From Betaproteobacteria bacterium (GTDB lineage: Bacteria > Pseudomonadota > Gammaproteobacteria > Burkholderiales > SG8-39), in NCBI GenBank assembly GCA_016713125.1, contig JADJPT010000002.1, positions 186,001 to 250,000 on the forward strand: a stretch of DNA of 64,000 nt, read 5' to 3'. Made by a program: the position numbers and the translations under genes. Positions 16,300 through 27,166 of the stretch are shown here, piece after piece. Each line of letters begins with the position of its first letter. Within the stretch, counting starts at the first letter, position 1. The notes under the pieces are model-generated. The model had not been told where the DNA came from. It searched no databases and saw nothing but the letters and a program-made list of their open reading frames with translations.

Positions 16300-17289
16300 A
16301 TGAAAAAGCCCCTTTTCTCCGCACGTTTCGCGCTTTCCGCCGCATTTTCCTCGGCACTCTGTGCCGCGCTGCTCGCCTTTCCGGCTGCCGCACAGAATTT
16401 CCCCGAGCGGCCGGTGACCATCATCACGCCCTACGCCGCCGGCGGCGGGCTGGATGTGGTGACGCGCGCCGTCGCGCAACGCCTGACCGCGCTGTGGGGC
16501 CAGCAGGTCAATGTCGAGAACCGCCCGGGCGCCGGCAGCACCGTCGGCACCACCGCGGCGGCCAAGGCCAGGCCCGACGGCTATACCCTGCTGACCGGCT
16601 CCACCCCGCTGGGCGTGGCCCCGGCCGTGTACGCCAACCTGGCCTACGACGTGAAGCGCGACTTCGCGCCGCTGAGCATGATCGGCACCACGCCCGAAGT
16701 GCTGGTGGTCAACCCGGCGCTGAACGTGAACAGCGCGGGCGAACTCGCGGCGCTGGCCAAGGGCGGCCGCAAGCTCAACTTCGGTTCCGCCGGTTCGGGC
16801 ACGCTGGCCCACCTGGCCGCCGCGAGCTTCAACACGCGCGCCGCGCTGGGCGGCACGCACATCCCGTACAAGGGCAGCAACCCGGCGCTGACCGACCTGC
16901 TGGGCGGGCAGATCGACTGGCTGTTCGACACGCCCACCGCCGTGCTGCCGCATGTGCGCTCGGGCAAGCTCAAGGCGCTGGCCGTCGCCGCCGCGCAGCG
17001 CTCGCCGCAGCTGGCCAACGTGCCCACGCTGGCCGAAGCCGGCTATGCCGACATGGACTTCCGCATCTGGATAGCGCTGCTCGCGCCGGCCGCCACGCCC
17101 GAGCCCGTGCTGCGCAGGCTCGAAGCCGGCATCCTCGAGGTGATGAAGAACCCGGAACTGCGCGCGCAACTCACCGCGCAGGGCTGGGACCTGGCCGGCA
17201 CGACTTCGAAGGAATTCGCCGCCTTCCTCGACAAGGAACTGCCCAAGCTGGCCGCCGCCGCGCGCGGCGCGGGCGTGAAGGTCGACTGA
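16300..17289 (+). CDS. Bug-family (TctC-like) periplasmic substrate-binding protein, copy A
   Basis: 329 residues with a signal peptide (residues 1-28, ending AFPAAAQN) and the Bug hallmarks: FPERPVTIITPYAAGGGLDVV, then NRPGAGSTVGTTAAA and IPYKGSNPALTDLLGGQIDW. Bug proteins bind carboxylates, amides or aromatic acids in the periplasm; many work without dedicated TctA/TctB membrane partners, and none is encoded here. SD GAGG precedes the ATG. It converges with an MFS transporter gene, and the nearby maleate-isomerase-like gene hints at organic-acid use. The ligand cannot be deduced. Confidence 0.93.
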   Translation: MKKPLFSARFALSAAFSSALCAALLAFPAAAQNFPERPVTIITPYAAGGGLDVVTRAVAQRLTALWGQQVNVENRPGAGSTVGTTAAAKARPDGYTLLTGSTPLGVAPAVYANLAYDVKRDFAPLSMIGTTPEVLVVNPALNVNSAGELAALAKGGRKLNFGSAGSGTLAHLAAASFNTRAALGGTHIPYKGSNPALTDLLGGQIDWLFDTPTAVLPHVRSGKLKALAVAAAQRSPQLANVPTLAEAGYADMDFRIWIALLAPAATPEPVLRRLEAGILEVMKNPELRAQLTAQGWDLAGTTSKEFAAFLDKELPKLAAAARGAGVKVD

Positions 17290-17299
17290 GCCCGCATCG

Positions 17300-18484
17300 C
17301 TAGCCGCGCGCCGCTGCCCGTTGCGCGGGCAGCGCGAGCATGGCCGCGCTAGTGAGCAGCAAGCCCGCGGCCAGCCATAGCGGTCCCTGCAGGCCGGCCG
17401 ACGCATCCCCCTCACCGCTCACCGCCAGCCCGCTGACGGTGAGCGGGCCGATGATCTGGCCGGCGGCGAAAGACGCGGTCAGCGCAACCATCAGCGCGCG
17501 CGCCCCTTCGCCGGCCGTGCGCCGCGCCTCCTGCATGGCCGTCAGCGTGATCACCACGAAGGTGGCGCCCACGCACAGGGCCGAGATCATGATGGCGGCC
17601 ATGCCGGGTTGGGCGGCGGGCGCAGCAACCCCGAAGGCGAGCAGCAGCGTGCAGGCCAGCCAGACGCGTCGATTGCCGAACACGCGGATCAGCGCGGCGG
17701 CGATCAGCGTCGAGACGCCGGCGGCGGCGCCGAACAGCGGCCAGGACCAGCCGAACACCGCCGGATCCGAAACGATCTGCCGCGCCATGGCCGGCACGAA
17801 GGTGGCCGGGATGATGTAGCCGAAGCCGTACAGTCCGTACGCCGCGACCAGCAGGATGGCGTTGCGGTCCCAGCGCATGGGCGCTGCGCGCGCCGGCACC
17901 ATGCCCGCCGCCGAGGCATGCGGCACCGGCGCGAAGCCGGCCCAGGGCAGCAGCGACTGCAGCGCGGCCGCCGCGCCCAGCAGCAGCCAGGTGGTGTCGG
18001 AACGCAGGCCCGATTGCATCGCGGCCAGGCAGACCAGGCCCGCGATCGCCATGCCCGCGCCGACTCCCGAGAACAGCAGCCCGCCCAGCGCGGGCCGCCC
18101 CATCGCCGCCAGTCGCTCCAGGCAGGCGGCGGAAACGAACACCAGCACCCAGGCGCTGGCCACGCCGGCGGCGAAGCGCAACCCCATCCACAGCGCGAAC
18201 TGCTCGCCCAACCCCATGCCGGCGGTGAGCAGCGCGATCGCCAGCAGGCCGCCGCGGATCACCTGCGCCGGCTGCGCGCGCAAGGCCAGCGCGGTGAGCG
18301 CGCCCACCAGGTAGCCCAGGTAATTGGCCGAGGCCAGCCAGCCGCCCTGCGCCACCGTGAGGCCGGCATCGGCCTGCATCATCGGCAGCATGGGGGTGAA
18401 GGCGAAACGACCGATGCCCATGGCCACGGTCAGCGCCAGCATGCCTGCCAGCGCGAATCGCAGTGCGTCCGGGGCGAGGTTCAT
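17300..18484 (-). CDS. YbfB/YjiJ-family MFS transporter
   Basis: 394 residues with 12 hydrophobic helices. The family signature at the N-terminus (MGIGRFAFTPMLPMM) with the following GWLASANYLGYLVGAL block is characteristic of YbfB/YjiJ transporters, a subgroup of unknown substrates often linked to aromatic or organic-acid genes. ATG 18484 gives a short cytoplasmic N-terminus before the first helix. Upstream on the same strand (40 bases) is the maleate-isomerase-like gene, probably in one operon. Confidence 0.88.
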   Translation of the reverse strand: MNLAPDALRFALAGMLALTVAMGIGRFAFTPMLPMMQADAGLTVAQGGWLASANYLGYLVGALTALALRAQPAQVIRGGLLAIALLTAGMGLGEQFALWMGLRFAAGVASAWVLVFVSAACLERLAAMGRPALGGLLFSGVGAGMAIAGLVCLAAMQSGLRSDTTWLLLGAAAALQSLLPWAGFAPVPHASAAGMVPARAAPMRWDRNAILLVAAYGLYGFGYIIPATFVPAMARQIVSDPAVFGWSWPLFGAAAGVSTLIAAALIRVFGNRRVWLACTLLLAFGVAAPAAQPGMAAIMISALCVGATFVVITLTAMQEARRTAGEGARALMVALTASFAAGQIIGPLTVSGLAVSGEGDASAGLQGPLWLAAGLLLTSAAMLALPAQRAAARG

Positions 18485-18524
18485 GCGCGAAGCATAAACC
18501 GGGAGCGCGGCGCCCCCGCGCCGC

Positions 18525-19244
18525 TCAGCGCAGCAGCTGGCCGCAGCCGGGCAACGATTCGCGCACCCCGGCCATGCGCAGCGCATTCCACAGCATGGCC
18601 GAGGCGCTGGAAATCACCGGCTTGCCCAGGTCGCGCTCCAGCGCGTCGAGCACGCTGAGCGTGGGCATGCCCACGCCGCTGATGAACACGGCCTGCGCCT
18701 TGGGCACGTCGACGCTGCGCGCCAGGCGGTAGGCGCCCTCCGCGGTCTGGTCGTAGATGCTCGTGATGCCTTCGAGGTTCTTCATCGCCACCACCGCCAG
18801 GCCGTGCGCCTCGAGGTAGGCCTTGCCCTTGGCGGTGGATTCCGCGTTGTACGGCGCGCACAGCGCGAGTTTCTCGACGTTCAGGTGCGCCAGCGCCGTC
18901 AGCACGCTGCCAAAGGCGGTGATGAAGGGCTTGCCGGTCTTCTTGCGCATCTTCGCCACCAGTTCGGCCTCGCCCTGCCTGCCCAGCGTGTAGCTCGATG
19001 CGGTGTGCGCCATGACGATCACGTCGGGCTTGACGTGCATCAGCAGCTCGACGTTCTCCTCGAGGTGCGCGATCTGCGAGAGGTTGCGCTCGTCCTGGCC
19101 CTGGTGCGAGCCCGGCGTGCCGCTGGCCACCATGCGCGTGAAATGCACCGACACGCCCTGCGGCGCATGCGTGTACATCTCGGGTTCCACCGTGGGGGCG
19201 CCCGGAGGCACCAGAAAGCCGATTCTTGCGCGATAACCGATCAT
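18525..19244 (-). CDS. Maleate isomerase / arylmalonate decarboxylase-like protein lacking both catalytic cysteines
   Basis: 239 residues with the Asp/Glu racemase superfamily fold. The opening IGFLVPPGAPTVEPEMY is the typical start of maleate cis-trans isomerases, and the two half-sites are recognisable. At the first, family members have a Cys (CTS/CTA), whereas this protein has VIVMAHTASSY. At the second, family members have CTN, here VFISGVGMPTLSVLDAL. Both nucleophile positions therefore appear replaced (His and Gly). It may be a non-catalytic binder or use a different chemistry. It probably forms an operon with the downstream MFS gene. Confidence 0.8.
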   Translation of the reverse strand: MIGYRARIGFLVPPGAPTVEPEMYTHAPQGVSVHFTRMVASGTPGSHQGQDERNLSQIAHLEENVELLMHVKPDVIVMAHTASSYTLGRQGEAELVAKMRKKTGKPFITAFGSVLTALAHLNVEKLALCAPYNAESTAKGKAYLEAHGLAVVAMKNLEGITSIYDQTAEGAYRLARSVDVPKAQAVFISGVGMPTLSVLDALERDLGKPVISSASAMLWNALRMAGVRESLPGCGQLLR

Positions 19245-19317
19245 GCCTTTGATGCTCCGTGCCGAATGTAGTGCGGGGCGGCATTCTGCGCCCGCGCCGG
19301 CGCGGCTACAAGCGGGC

Positions 19318-20010
19318 TCAGTCCGCGACCGCGCCGCGCGCCAGGCGCGCGCGCTCGCGCACGATGGCGTCGGCCAGGCCCAGCGCGCGCGCCGGGTCGC
19401 CGATCGCCTGCAGCCCGTCTTTGCCGACGTAGTGCACGCCGGCCTCGGTGACGATGAAATCCATCGGGATGTCGTGCGGCTGCGGGCGGATGCTGGCGAC
19501 GCGCGAGATCTCGAAGCCCACGCCGATCGCCAGCGGCCGCGGCTGCAGCGCGGCCAGCGTGCGGTCGAAGAAGCCGCCGCCGTAACCCAGCCGGTAGCCC
19601 TGCGCGTCGAAACCGATGGGCGGGATCAGCAGCGCCTGCGGCACCAGCAGCTCGGTGCCCTGCGGCACCGGCAGGTCGTAGACGCCGGAGGCCATCGGCG
19701 CGCCCGGCCACCATTCGCGGAACTGCAGCGGCTCGCCCTTGCGCACCACTTCGGGAAGCGCGGCGCGCGCGCCGAAGCGGCGCAGGCGGCGGATCACGAA
19801 GCGCGGATCGAATTCGCCCTGGAACGGCCAGTAGAAACCCACGGTCATCCAGGACGGCGCCGGGAAGGCCTCGCTCAGCAACTGCGTGAGCTGCGCGTTC
19901 CACTGCCTGCGCTGCGCTTCGGGTACCGCATTGCGGCGCGCCAGCAGCTCGGCGCGCTGCGCCTTGCGCCACGCCTTCAGGTCCGCGTCGTTCGCAACCT
20001 TCATGTCCAT
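19318..20010 (-). CDS. 5-formyltetrahydrofolate cyclo-ligase
   Basis: 230 residues. The enzyme converts 5-formyl-THF to 5,10-methenyl-THF with ATP. Landmarks are the N-terminal RKAQRAELLARRNAV helix, VGFYWPFQGEFDP, the PPIGFDAQGYRLGYGGGFFDR block with the P-loop-like GYGGGFFDR that is diagnostic, and PHDIPMDFIVTE at the end. ATG codons occur at 20010 and 20004. The gene is divergent from marR with only 18 bases between the two starts, so promoters and leaders overlap. Confidence 0.92.
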   Translation of the reverse strand: MDMKVANDADLKAWRKAQRAELLARRNAVPEAQRRQWNAQLTQLLSEAFPAPSWMTVGFYWPFQGEFDPRFVIRRLRRFGARAALPEVVRKGEPLQFREWWPGAPMASGVYDLPVPQGTELLVPQALLIPPIGFDAQGYRLGYGGGFFDRTLAALQPRPLAIGVGFEISRVASIRPQPHDIPMDFIVTEAGVHYVGKDGLQAIGDPARALGLADAIVRERARLARGAVAD

Positions 20011-20028
20011 GCGCTAATATATCACACC

Positions 20029-20478
20029 ATGATACAAAAACGTTCCCGCCGGACCGCCGCCCCCGCCAAAGCGCTGGGCAAACCGGACTACGAGCGCCTG
20101 GCGCATTTCCGCTACCAGCTGCGCCGCTTCCTGCGCTTCAGCGAGGACGTCACGCGCGAACACGGCATCACCATGCTGCAGTACGTGCTGTTGCTGCAGA
20201 TCCGCGGCTATCCCGGCCGCGACTGGGCCACGGTGGGCGAGCTGGCCGAGCGCCTGCAGGCGCAGCACCACGGCGTGGTCTCGCTGGTGTCACGCTGCGA
20301 GGGCCTGGGTCTGGTCAGGCGCAGGCCCAGCGCCGAGGACAAGCGGCGCGTCGAGGTGAGTCTGACGCGCAAGGGCGAGCAATGCCTGGCCACGCTGGCC
20401 GGGCTGCACCGGCGCGAACTGATCGCCATGCGGGGCGATGCCGCCCTGCCCGGCCTGGCGATGCTGATCGGCGAATAG
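20029..20478 (+). CDS. MarR-family transcription regulator
   Basis: 149 residues with the winged helix of MarR proteins: YVLLLQIRGYPG, the recognition part AERLQAQHHGVVSLVSRCEGLGLVRR, and the wing SAEDKRRVEVSLTRKGEQ. MarR repressors usually respond to aromatic or oxidant ligands and regulate adjacent genes. The start is ATG 20029; no Shine-Dalgarno sequence is present in the 18-base spacer from the divergent cyclo-ligase gene, and the AT-rich TAATATATCACACC there can serve as -10 region. Translation may be leaderless. It converges on tex, separated by a perfect palindrome. Confidence 0.88.
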   Translation: MIQKRSRRTAAPAKALGKPDYERLAHFRYQLRRFLRFSEDVTREHGITMLQYVLLLQIRGYPGRDWATVGELAERLQAQHHGVVSLVSRCEGLGLVRRRPSAEDKRRVEVSLTRKGEQCLATLAGLHRRELIAMRGDAALPGLAMLIGE

Positions 20479-20491
20479 CAGGAGGCGCGCG

Positions 20492-20513
20492 GCGAGGAGC
20501 GCGCGCTCCTCGC
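20492..20513. terminator. 22-bp perfect palindrome between convergent marR and tex
   Basis: GCGAGGAGCGC is followed directly by its reverse complement, a perfect 22-base palindrome between two converging stop codons. It could fold on either transcript and act as a bidirectional terminator, although there is no T-run. Confidence 0.55.
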
Positions 20514-20531
20514 GATGGCCTGCGCTGCGGG

Positions 20532-23016
<2,485 letters not shown>

Positions 23017-23020
<4 letters not shown>

Positions 23021-23919
23021 GCCGGGTTTTTCTCTCCGCCCAGCGCCTGTACGAGGTCGGCCAGCATCAGCGCCAGCTCGCCCGCCATCAGCGCAAAATC
23101 GATTTCGAATTGTTCGTCCGCATTCTCCACCTCGGCGTCCGACTCGCGCCGCAGGATGTCGAGGAAGCCGATACGCTTGATCTGCATGTGCTCGGTCAGC
23201 ACGAAGGAAATCTTTTCGTTCCAGGTCAGGCCCAGCTGCACCACAGTCTTGCCGGCCTCGAGGTGCTCGCGGATCTCCTTGCCCTCGAGGTTGTGGCGCG
23301 CCCAGCGCACCGTGGCCTTGGCCGCGTCGGCCGAACGCAGTTCCAGGTCCTGGTCGATGCCGAAGGCGCCCGGCGCCTCGCCGGCCAGCAGCCAGTCGGC
23401 CATGCAGGCGGCCGGCGAGCGCTGCGTCTCGACGCGCGTGGCGGTGAGGTCCTCGTCCGCGCGGCGGATGGCCTCCATGAATTCCTCCGCCTTCTTGTCG
23501 GCGGCGGCGTTCACGCCCAGCCAGCCGTTGGCGGTGTCGATCCAGCCGTACGTGAGGCGGCGGCGCGACAGCGCGCGCGGCATCAGTTCGGTCAGCACCT
23601 GCTCCTTGAGGTCGCGCATCTGCTTGCGGCCCACCGGATGGCCCTGACGGCGCGCGAGGTCCTCGGCGCGATCCTCGGCCTCCTGGCGCACGATGGTCGA
23701 AGGCAGCAGTTTCTGCTCGGTGCCCAGCGCCAGCAGCCATTGCCTGTTCTGCTGGTAGAGGAAGATGCCGTCCTCGTGCGGACAGCTCCAGCCGCGACTC
23801 TCCATCTGCAGTCCGCCGCAGGGTTGCAGGGGCTGATGGCCGAGCTTGCGCTCGAAATCGTCCGGATCGGCCTGCCAGCCGGCGGGCAGCCGGTAGACGA
23901 CGAGGTTCTTGAACAGCAT
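23017..23919 (-). CDS. rdgC: Recombination-associated protein RdgC
   Basis: 300 residues, full-length match to RdgC. It opens with MLFKNLVVYRLPAGW and has WSCPHEDGIFLYQQ, LLPSTIVRQEAEDRA and RRRLTYGWIDTANGWLGV. RdgC is a ring-shaped dimer that coats double-stranded DNA and limits RecA-driven strand exchange; in some bacteria it is needed when replication restart fails. The ATG at 23919 is followed directly by the conserved MLFKN. It overlaps tex downstream by four bases (ATGA), so the two nucleic-acid proteins are co-translated. Confidence 0.93.
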
Positions 23920-24007
23920 GGGGGGATAAAAAGCGGCCGATTATACGGACTCTGCGCGCCCCCGCCCGCGCGCAGACCCGCCTGGTTCGCAGCCCCCGTG
24001 ACGCGGC

Positions 24008-24790
24008 TCAGGAAGTGGAGGTGAAGCCTCCGTCGACAGGGATGATCGCCCCGGTGGTCCAGCTCGACTCGTCGGAGGCGAGATACACCGCCAGCTGCAC
24101 CACGTCGTCCTCGGTGCCGAGCCGGCCGATCGGGTAATTCGCCTCGAGCATCTTCTGCCGCTCCGGCGTGCGCGGAATGCCGAACTTCATCACCGGCTCC
24201 AGCGAACCCGGGCAGATCGCGTTGACCCGCACCTGGTGTTTGGCGTAGGCCGCGGCCATCGAGCGCGTCAGTGAGTTCAGGCCGCCCTTGCTCGCCGAGT
24301 AGGTGTGGCCGGAGAGCGAACTGCCGAGGATGCCGGCGGTCGAGGAAATGTTGATCACCGATCCGCCGCCAGCCGCGATCAGCGCGGGGATCGCGTGCTT
24401 CGAGCACAGGAACACGCCGGTGAGGTTCACCGCCAACATGCGCTGCCAGATCTCCAGCGGCAGGCGCACCACGTCGACGTCGCGCTCGGCCTCGGTCGGG
24501 CCGCCGTTGTTGATGCCGGCGTTGTTGTAGAGCACGTTCAGCGAGCCGAAGCGCGCCAGCGCCGCGGCCACCATGGCCTTCACGCTGTCCTCGGAGGTCA
24601 CGTCCACGCCCATGGCGCAGGCCTGCCCGCCCGCGGCCTCGACTTCGGCCTGCACCGCACGCACGCGCTCTTCGTTGATGTCGGCCAGCGCCACCCGCGC
24701 GCCCTGCCGGGCGAAGGTCAGCGCGGCGACGCGCCCCTGCGCGCCGGCGGCGCCGGTGATCAGCGCGGTCTTTCCTTCCAGTCGCCCCAT
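24008..24790 (-). CDS. Short-chain dehydrogenase/reductase (SDR)
   Basis: 260 residues, classical SDR. It has the nucleotide-binding motif ALITGAAGAQGRVAAL, ADINEERV after the second strand (an Asp there suggests NAD preference), the NNAG strand, catalytic Ser in INISSTAGILG and Tyr/Lys in YSASKGG. ATG 24790 is chosen over the overlapping GTG 24796 because AGGAG lies at correct spacing from the ATG. It is the last gene of the cupin-esterase-Bug-SDR operon. It likely oxidises or reduces a hydroxy/keto intermediate of whatever compound the Bug protein binds. Confidence 0.9.
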   Translation of the reverse strand: MGRLEGKTALITGAAGAQGRVAALTFARQGARVALADINEERVRAVQAEVEAAGGQACAMGVDVTSEDSVKAMVAAALARFGSLNVLYNNAGINNGGPTEAERDVDVVRLPLEIWQRMLAVNLTGVFLCSKHAIPALIAAGGGSVINISSTAGILGSSLSGHTYSASKGGLNSLTRSMAAAYAKHQVRVNAICPGSLEPVMKFGIPRTPERQKMLEANYPIGRLGTEDDVVQLAVYLASDESSWTTGAIIPVDGGFTSTS

Positions 24791-24792
24791 GC

Positions 24793-25761
24793 TCACTCCT
24801 GCGGCTTCACGCCGGAACGCGCAAAAGCCTCGCCCCAGCGCGGCGCATCGCGCCGGAGCATCTCGGCGAACTCGGCCGGCGTGTTTCCCGAGGCGATGAT
24901 GCCACCCTTCTCGACCAGGTCCTTCTGCGCCTCGGCGGTCTTCAGCAGGCGGTTGATCTCCGCGCTCATGCGCTCCACCACGGCGCGCGGCGTGCCCTTG
25001 GGCGCCATGATCCCCGCCCAGCCGGGCAGGTCCAGCGGATAGCCCAGTTCGCCGAAGGTCGGCACCTCCGGGGCCAGCGGCCAGCGCTTGGTGCCGGTCA
25101 CCGCGAGCACCGTGAGCTTGCCGGCCTGCACCATGGAACCCATGCTGGAGAAGTCGATGTAGCCCGCCGTGGTGCGACCGGCCACCACGTCCAGCGTGGC
25201 CGGCGCCGTGCCCTTGTAGGGGATGTGCGACATGTCCAGCTTGGCCGCGCCGTTCAGCATCTCGCCGTAGATGTGCGCGGTGCTGCCGATGCCGAAGGAG
25301 GCGAAGCTGGTCTTGCCCGGGTTGGCGCGCACGTGGCGCAGCAGGTCGTCGAGCGTCTTGAAGCCCGAGGCCGGCGGCACCACCAGACCCAGGGTGGTGT
25401 AGCCGATCAGCGACACCGGCTCGAAATCGGTCAGCGCGTCGTAGGGCAGCTTGGCGTAGGCGTAGCGGTTGATCAGGCTGATCGAAGCGTTGCTGTAGAC
25501 GAAGGTGTAGCCGTCGGGGTCCGCGGCCTTGGCCGCGTTCATGCCGACGATGCCCTGGGCGCCGACCTTGTTGTCCATCACGAACTGCTGGCCGAGGACC
25601 GGCGAGAGCTTGGCGCCGAGCCAGCGGCCGACGATGTCGGTCTGCCCGCCGGGGGGGTAGGGGATGATCAGCTTGATGGGCTTGGCCGGCCAGGACTGGG
25701 CCGCCGCCATGGGGGCGGCCAGGGCGAGCAGCAGTGCGGCAAACAGCGCGCGACGTTTCAT
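24793..25761 (-). CDS. Bug-family (TctC-like) periplasmic substrate-binding protein, copy B
   Basis: 322 residues starting at ATG 25761, which gives a normal signal peptide (RRALFAALLLALAAPMAAAQ) and an AGGAGA site upstream. Bug blocks: WPAKPIKLIIPYPPGGQTDI, NKVGAQGIVGMNAAKAADP and SHIPYKGTAPATLDVVAGR. It binds an unknown small ligand in the periplasm. It sits between an esterase and an SDR gene; the three together look like capture, hydrolysis and oxidation of an ester- or amide-containing substrate. No TctA/TctB genes accompany it. Confidence 0.92.
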   Translation of the reverse strand: MKRRALFAALLLALAAPMAAAQSWPAKPIKLIIPYPPGGQTDIVGRWLGAKLSPVLGQQFVMDNKVGAQGIVGMNAAKAADPDGYTFVYSNASISLINRYAYAKLPYDALTDFEPVSLIGYTTLGLVVPPASGFKTLDDLLRHVRANPGKTSFASFGIGSTAHIYGEMLNGAAKLDMSHIPYKGTAPATLDVVAGRTTAGYIDFSSMGSMVQAGKLTVLAVTGTKRWPLAPEVPTFGELGYPLDLPGWAGIMAPKGTPRAVVERMSAEINRLLKTAEAQKDLVEKGGIIASGNTPAEFAEMLRRDAPRWGEAFARSGVKPQE

Positions 25762-25790
25762 CGGCAGTTCTCCTGTGGGTCGGTGCGGTG

Positions 25791-25820
25791 CGTGACGGCT
25801 CGTGACGGTTCGTGACGGCT
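25791..25820. repeat. Three tandem copies of a 10-bp unit
   Basis: CGTGACGGCT, CGTGACGGTT and CGTGACGGCT stand head to tail immediately after the esterase stop. The array has one base difference and no inverted-repeat character. It may reflect replication slippage. Confidence 0.7.
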
Positions 25821-26719
25821 CAAGCCAGGCTCGCGATAGCGGCGTGCAGCGCCCGGAAGGTCTCGGTGCCGGGTCCGGCGAACACACGGCCCATGTTCAG
25901 GTGGTGGCGGCCCGGCTCGACGATGTGCCGCACCGGCTGGCCGCGCGCGCGCAGCGCCTGGTGGTACTCGTGCGTCTGGCGCAGCATCTCCGGGGTCTCG
26001 TCCGCGCCGATCGACAGCGTCATCGGCAGCGCGGCATCCGCAGGCAGGTTGTGGCGCGGGCTGGCGCGGGCGACGAGCGCCTCGTCCAGCTGCATGTCCG
26101 CGTGGCGACCGTGCCAGCGGTGGGGTTCGAGGTCGTAGACCGAACTGGCCAGCGCCGCCGCGCGGATATGGCGCGCGGTGGGCAGGTGCGCGAGCGCCAT
26201 GCCCGAGAGCTGCGCGCCCGCCGACATGCCGGCGATGACGATGCGGTTCGGATCGCCGCCGTAACCGGCGACGTGCCGCACCACCCACTGCACGGCCTCG
26301 CGCGCCTCCTCGACCATGCGCCACAGCGGCACCTCGGGCAGCAGGCCGTAGCTCGGCAGCACGCACACCACGCCGGCCGCCGACCAGGGCGGCGCAACGA
26401 AGGAGTACACCGACTTGTCCAGTGCGCGCCAGCCGCCGCCGTGGATGAACAGCAGCACCGGCGCCAGGCCGCCGCGCGTGAAGGCGCTGCCGGTGGCGGG
26501 GAACACGTCGAGCAGCTGGCGCGGCCCGGGGCCGTAGCGCAGGTCGAGCGCGCCGCCCAGGCTGCGGCGCGCCGCCTCGCTCGTCTCGCGGTTCTCCTTG
26601 CCGTAGCGCGCCGGGTCGGGCACGGCGATCTGCGGGTTGTACTGCGCGGCGACCTGCTCGCGCGTCATGCCGCGAAACACGATGGCGCCGTCGTCGGCTT
26701 CCTGCGGGGCCGCGCTCAT
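25820..26719 (-). CDS. Alpha/beta hydrolase (HSL/kynurenine-formamidase-like esterase)
   Basis: 299 residues. It shows the oxyanion-hole motif LLFIHGGGWRAL, the nucleophile in IAGMSAGAQLSG (GxSxG), an acid in SIGADETPEM and the catalytic histidine in PGRHHLNMG. This combination fits hormone-sensitive-lipase-type carboxylesterases and arylformamidases. It is cytoplasmic (no signal peptide). One base separates it from the upstream cupin gene, so they are translationally coupled. Together with the Bug protein and SDR it suggests a small ester or formamide catabolic operon, likely under the divergent IclR regulator. Confidence 0.88.
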   Translation of the reverse strand: MSAAPQEADDGAIVFRGMTREQVAAQYNPQIAVPDPARYGKENRETSEAARRSLGGALDLRYGPGPRQLLDVFPATGSAFTRGGLAPVLLFIHGGGWRALDKSVYSFVAPPWSAAGVVCVLPSYGLLPEVPLWRMVEEAREAVQWVVRHVAGYGGDPNRIVIAGMSAGAQLSGMALAHLPTARHIRAAALASSVYDLEPHRWHGRHADMQLDEALVARASPRHNLPADAALPMTLSIGADETPEMLRQTHEYHQALRARGQPVRHIVEPGRHHLNMGRVFAGPGTETFRALHAAIASLA

Positions 26720-26720
26720 C

Positions 26721-27071
26721 TCAACGCGCCCCGGCCACCGGCTTCAGATCGGCGTCGAGCACCGGGTAGCCGTTGGCGTCGGTCTGCCGGTCCAGGTAAT
26801 GCACCACGCGGTCGGCGCTGGCGTGGATGCCCAGCAGGCGCATGCGTCGCTCGCCCACGGTGCGAAAGCTGTGCGGGATGTCCGGCGGCAGCACCACGCA
26901 GTCGCCTTCGCGCATGCGCAGCGGCTCGGCCTCGCCGCCCTGCAGCCAGACCTCGGTCTCGCCTTCGACCACGAACAGCAGTTCGGTGTACGGATGCGAA
27001 TGCATGGGCGCCACGTATCCGGGCTCGCTGACCTGGATGCCGGTGCGCACCGGCGTCTCGCCGTCGCCCAC
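26721..27071 (-). CDS. Cupin-domain protein (start uncertain, may extend to 27133)
   Basis: 116 residues from GTG 27071. It is a single cupin with metal ligands in APMHSHPYTELLFVVEGE (HxH...E) and VLPPDIPHSFRTV. The sequence upstream of the GTG still reads like protein (DAKRVEYGPLAHYLPL) but has no in-frame ATG. An out-of-frame ATG at 27133 would reach it if one base were missing, so a frameshift is possible here too. First gene of the operon divergent from the IclR regulator. It could be a small dioxygenase-like enzyme or ligand sensor. Confidence 0.78.
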   Translation of the reverse strand: MGDGETPVRTGIQVSEPGYVAPMHSHPYTELLFVVEGETEVWLQGGEAEPLRMREGDCVVLPPDIPHSFRTVGERRMRLLGIHASADRVVHYLDRQTDANGYPVLDADLKPVAGAR

Positions 27072-27127
27072 CAGCGGCAGGTAATGGGCCAGCGGCCCGT
27101 ACTCGACGCGCTTCGCGTCGGTTATGC

Positions 27128-27139
27128 GAACATGTGTTC
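27128..27139. promoter_or_regulatory. Inverted repeat between cupin operon and IclR regulator
   Basis: GAACA-TG-TGTTC, perfect 5-bp arms with a two-base spacer, lies in the divergent gap 28 bases before the IclR start. Its position suits an operator for the adjacent regulator; binding is not shown by sequence alone. Confidence 0.4.
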
Positions 27140-27166
27140 AGAAATCATGCTGGTGAAAGGAGAGCC

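Noticed and set aside
25791..25820. Tandem 10-bp repeats considered as a CRISPR or iteron array
   Set aside because: Units are contiguous without spacers, only three in number, and no cas or rep gene is near.
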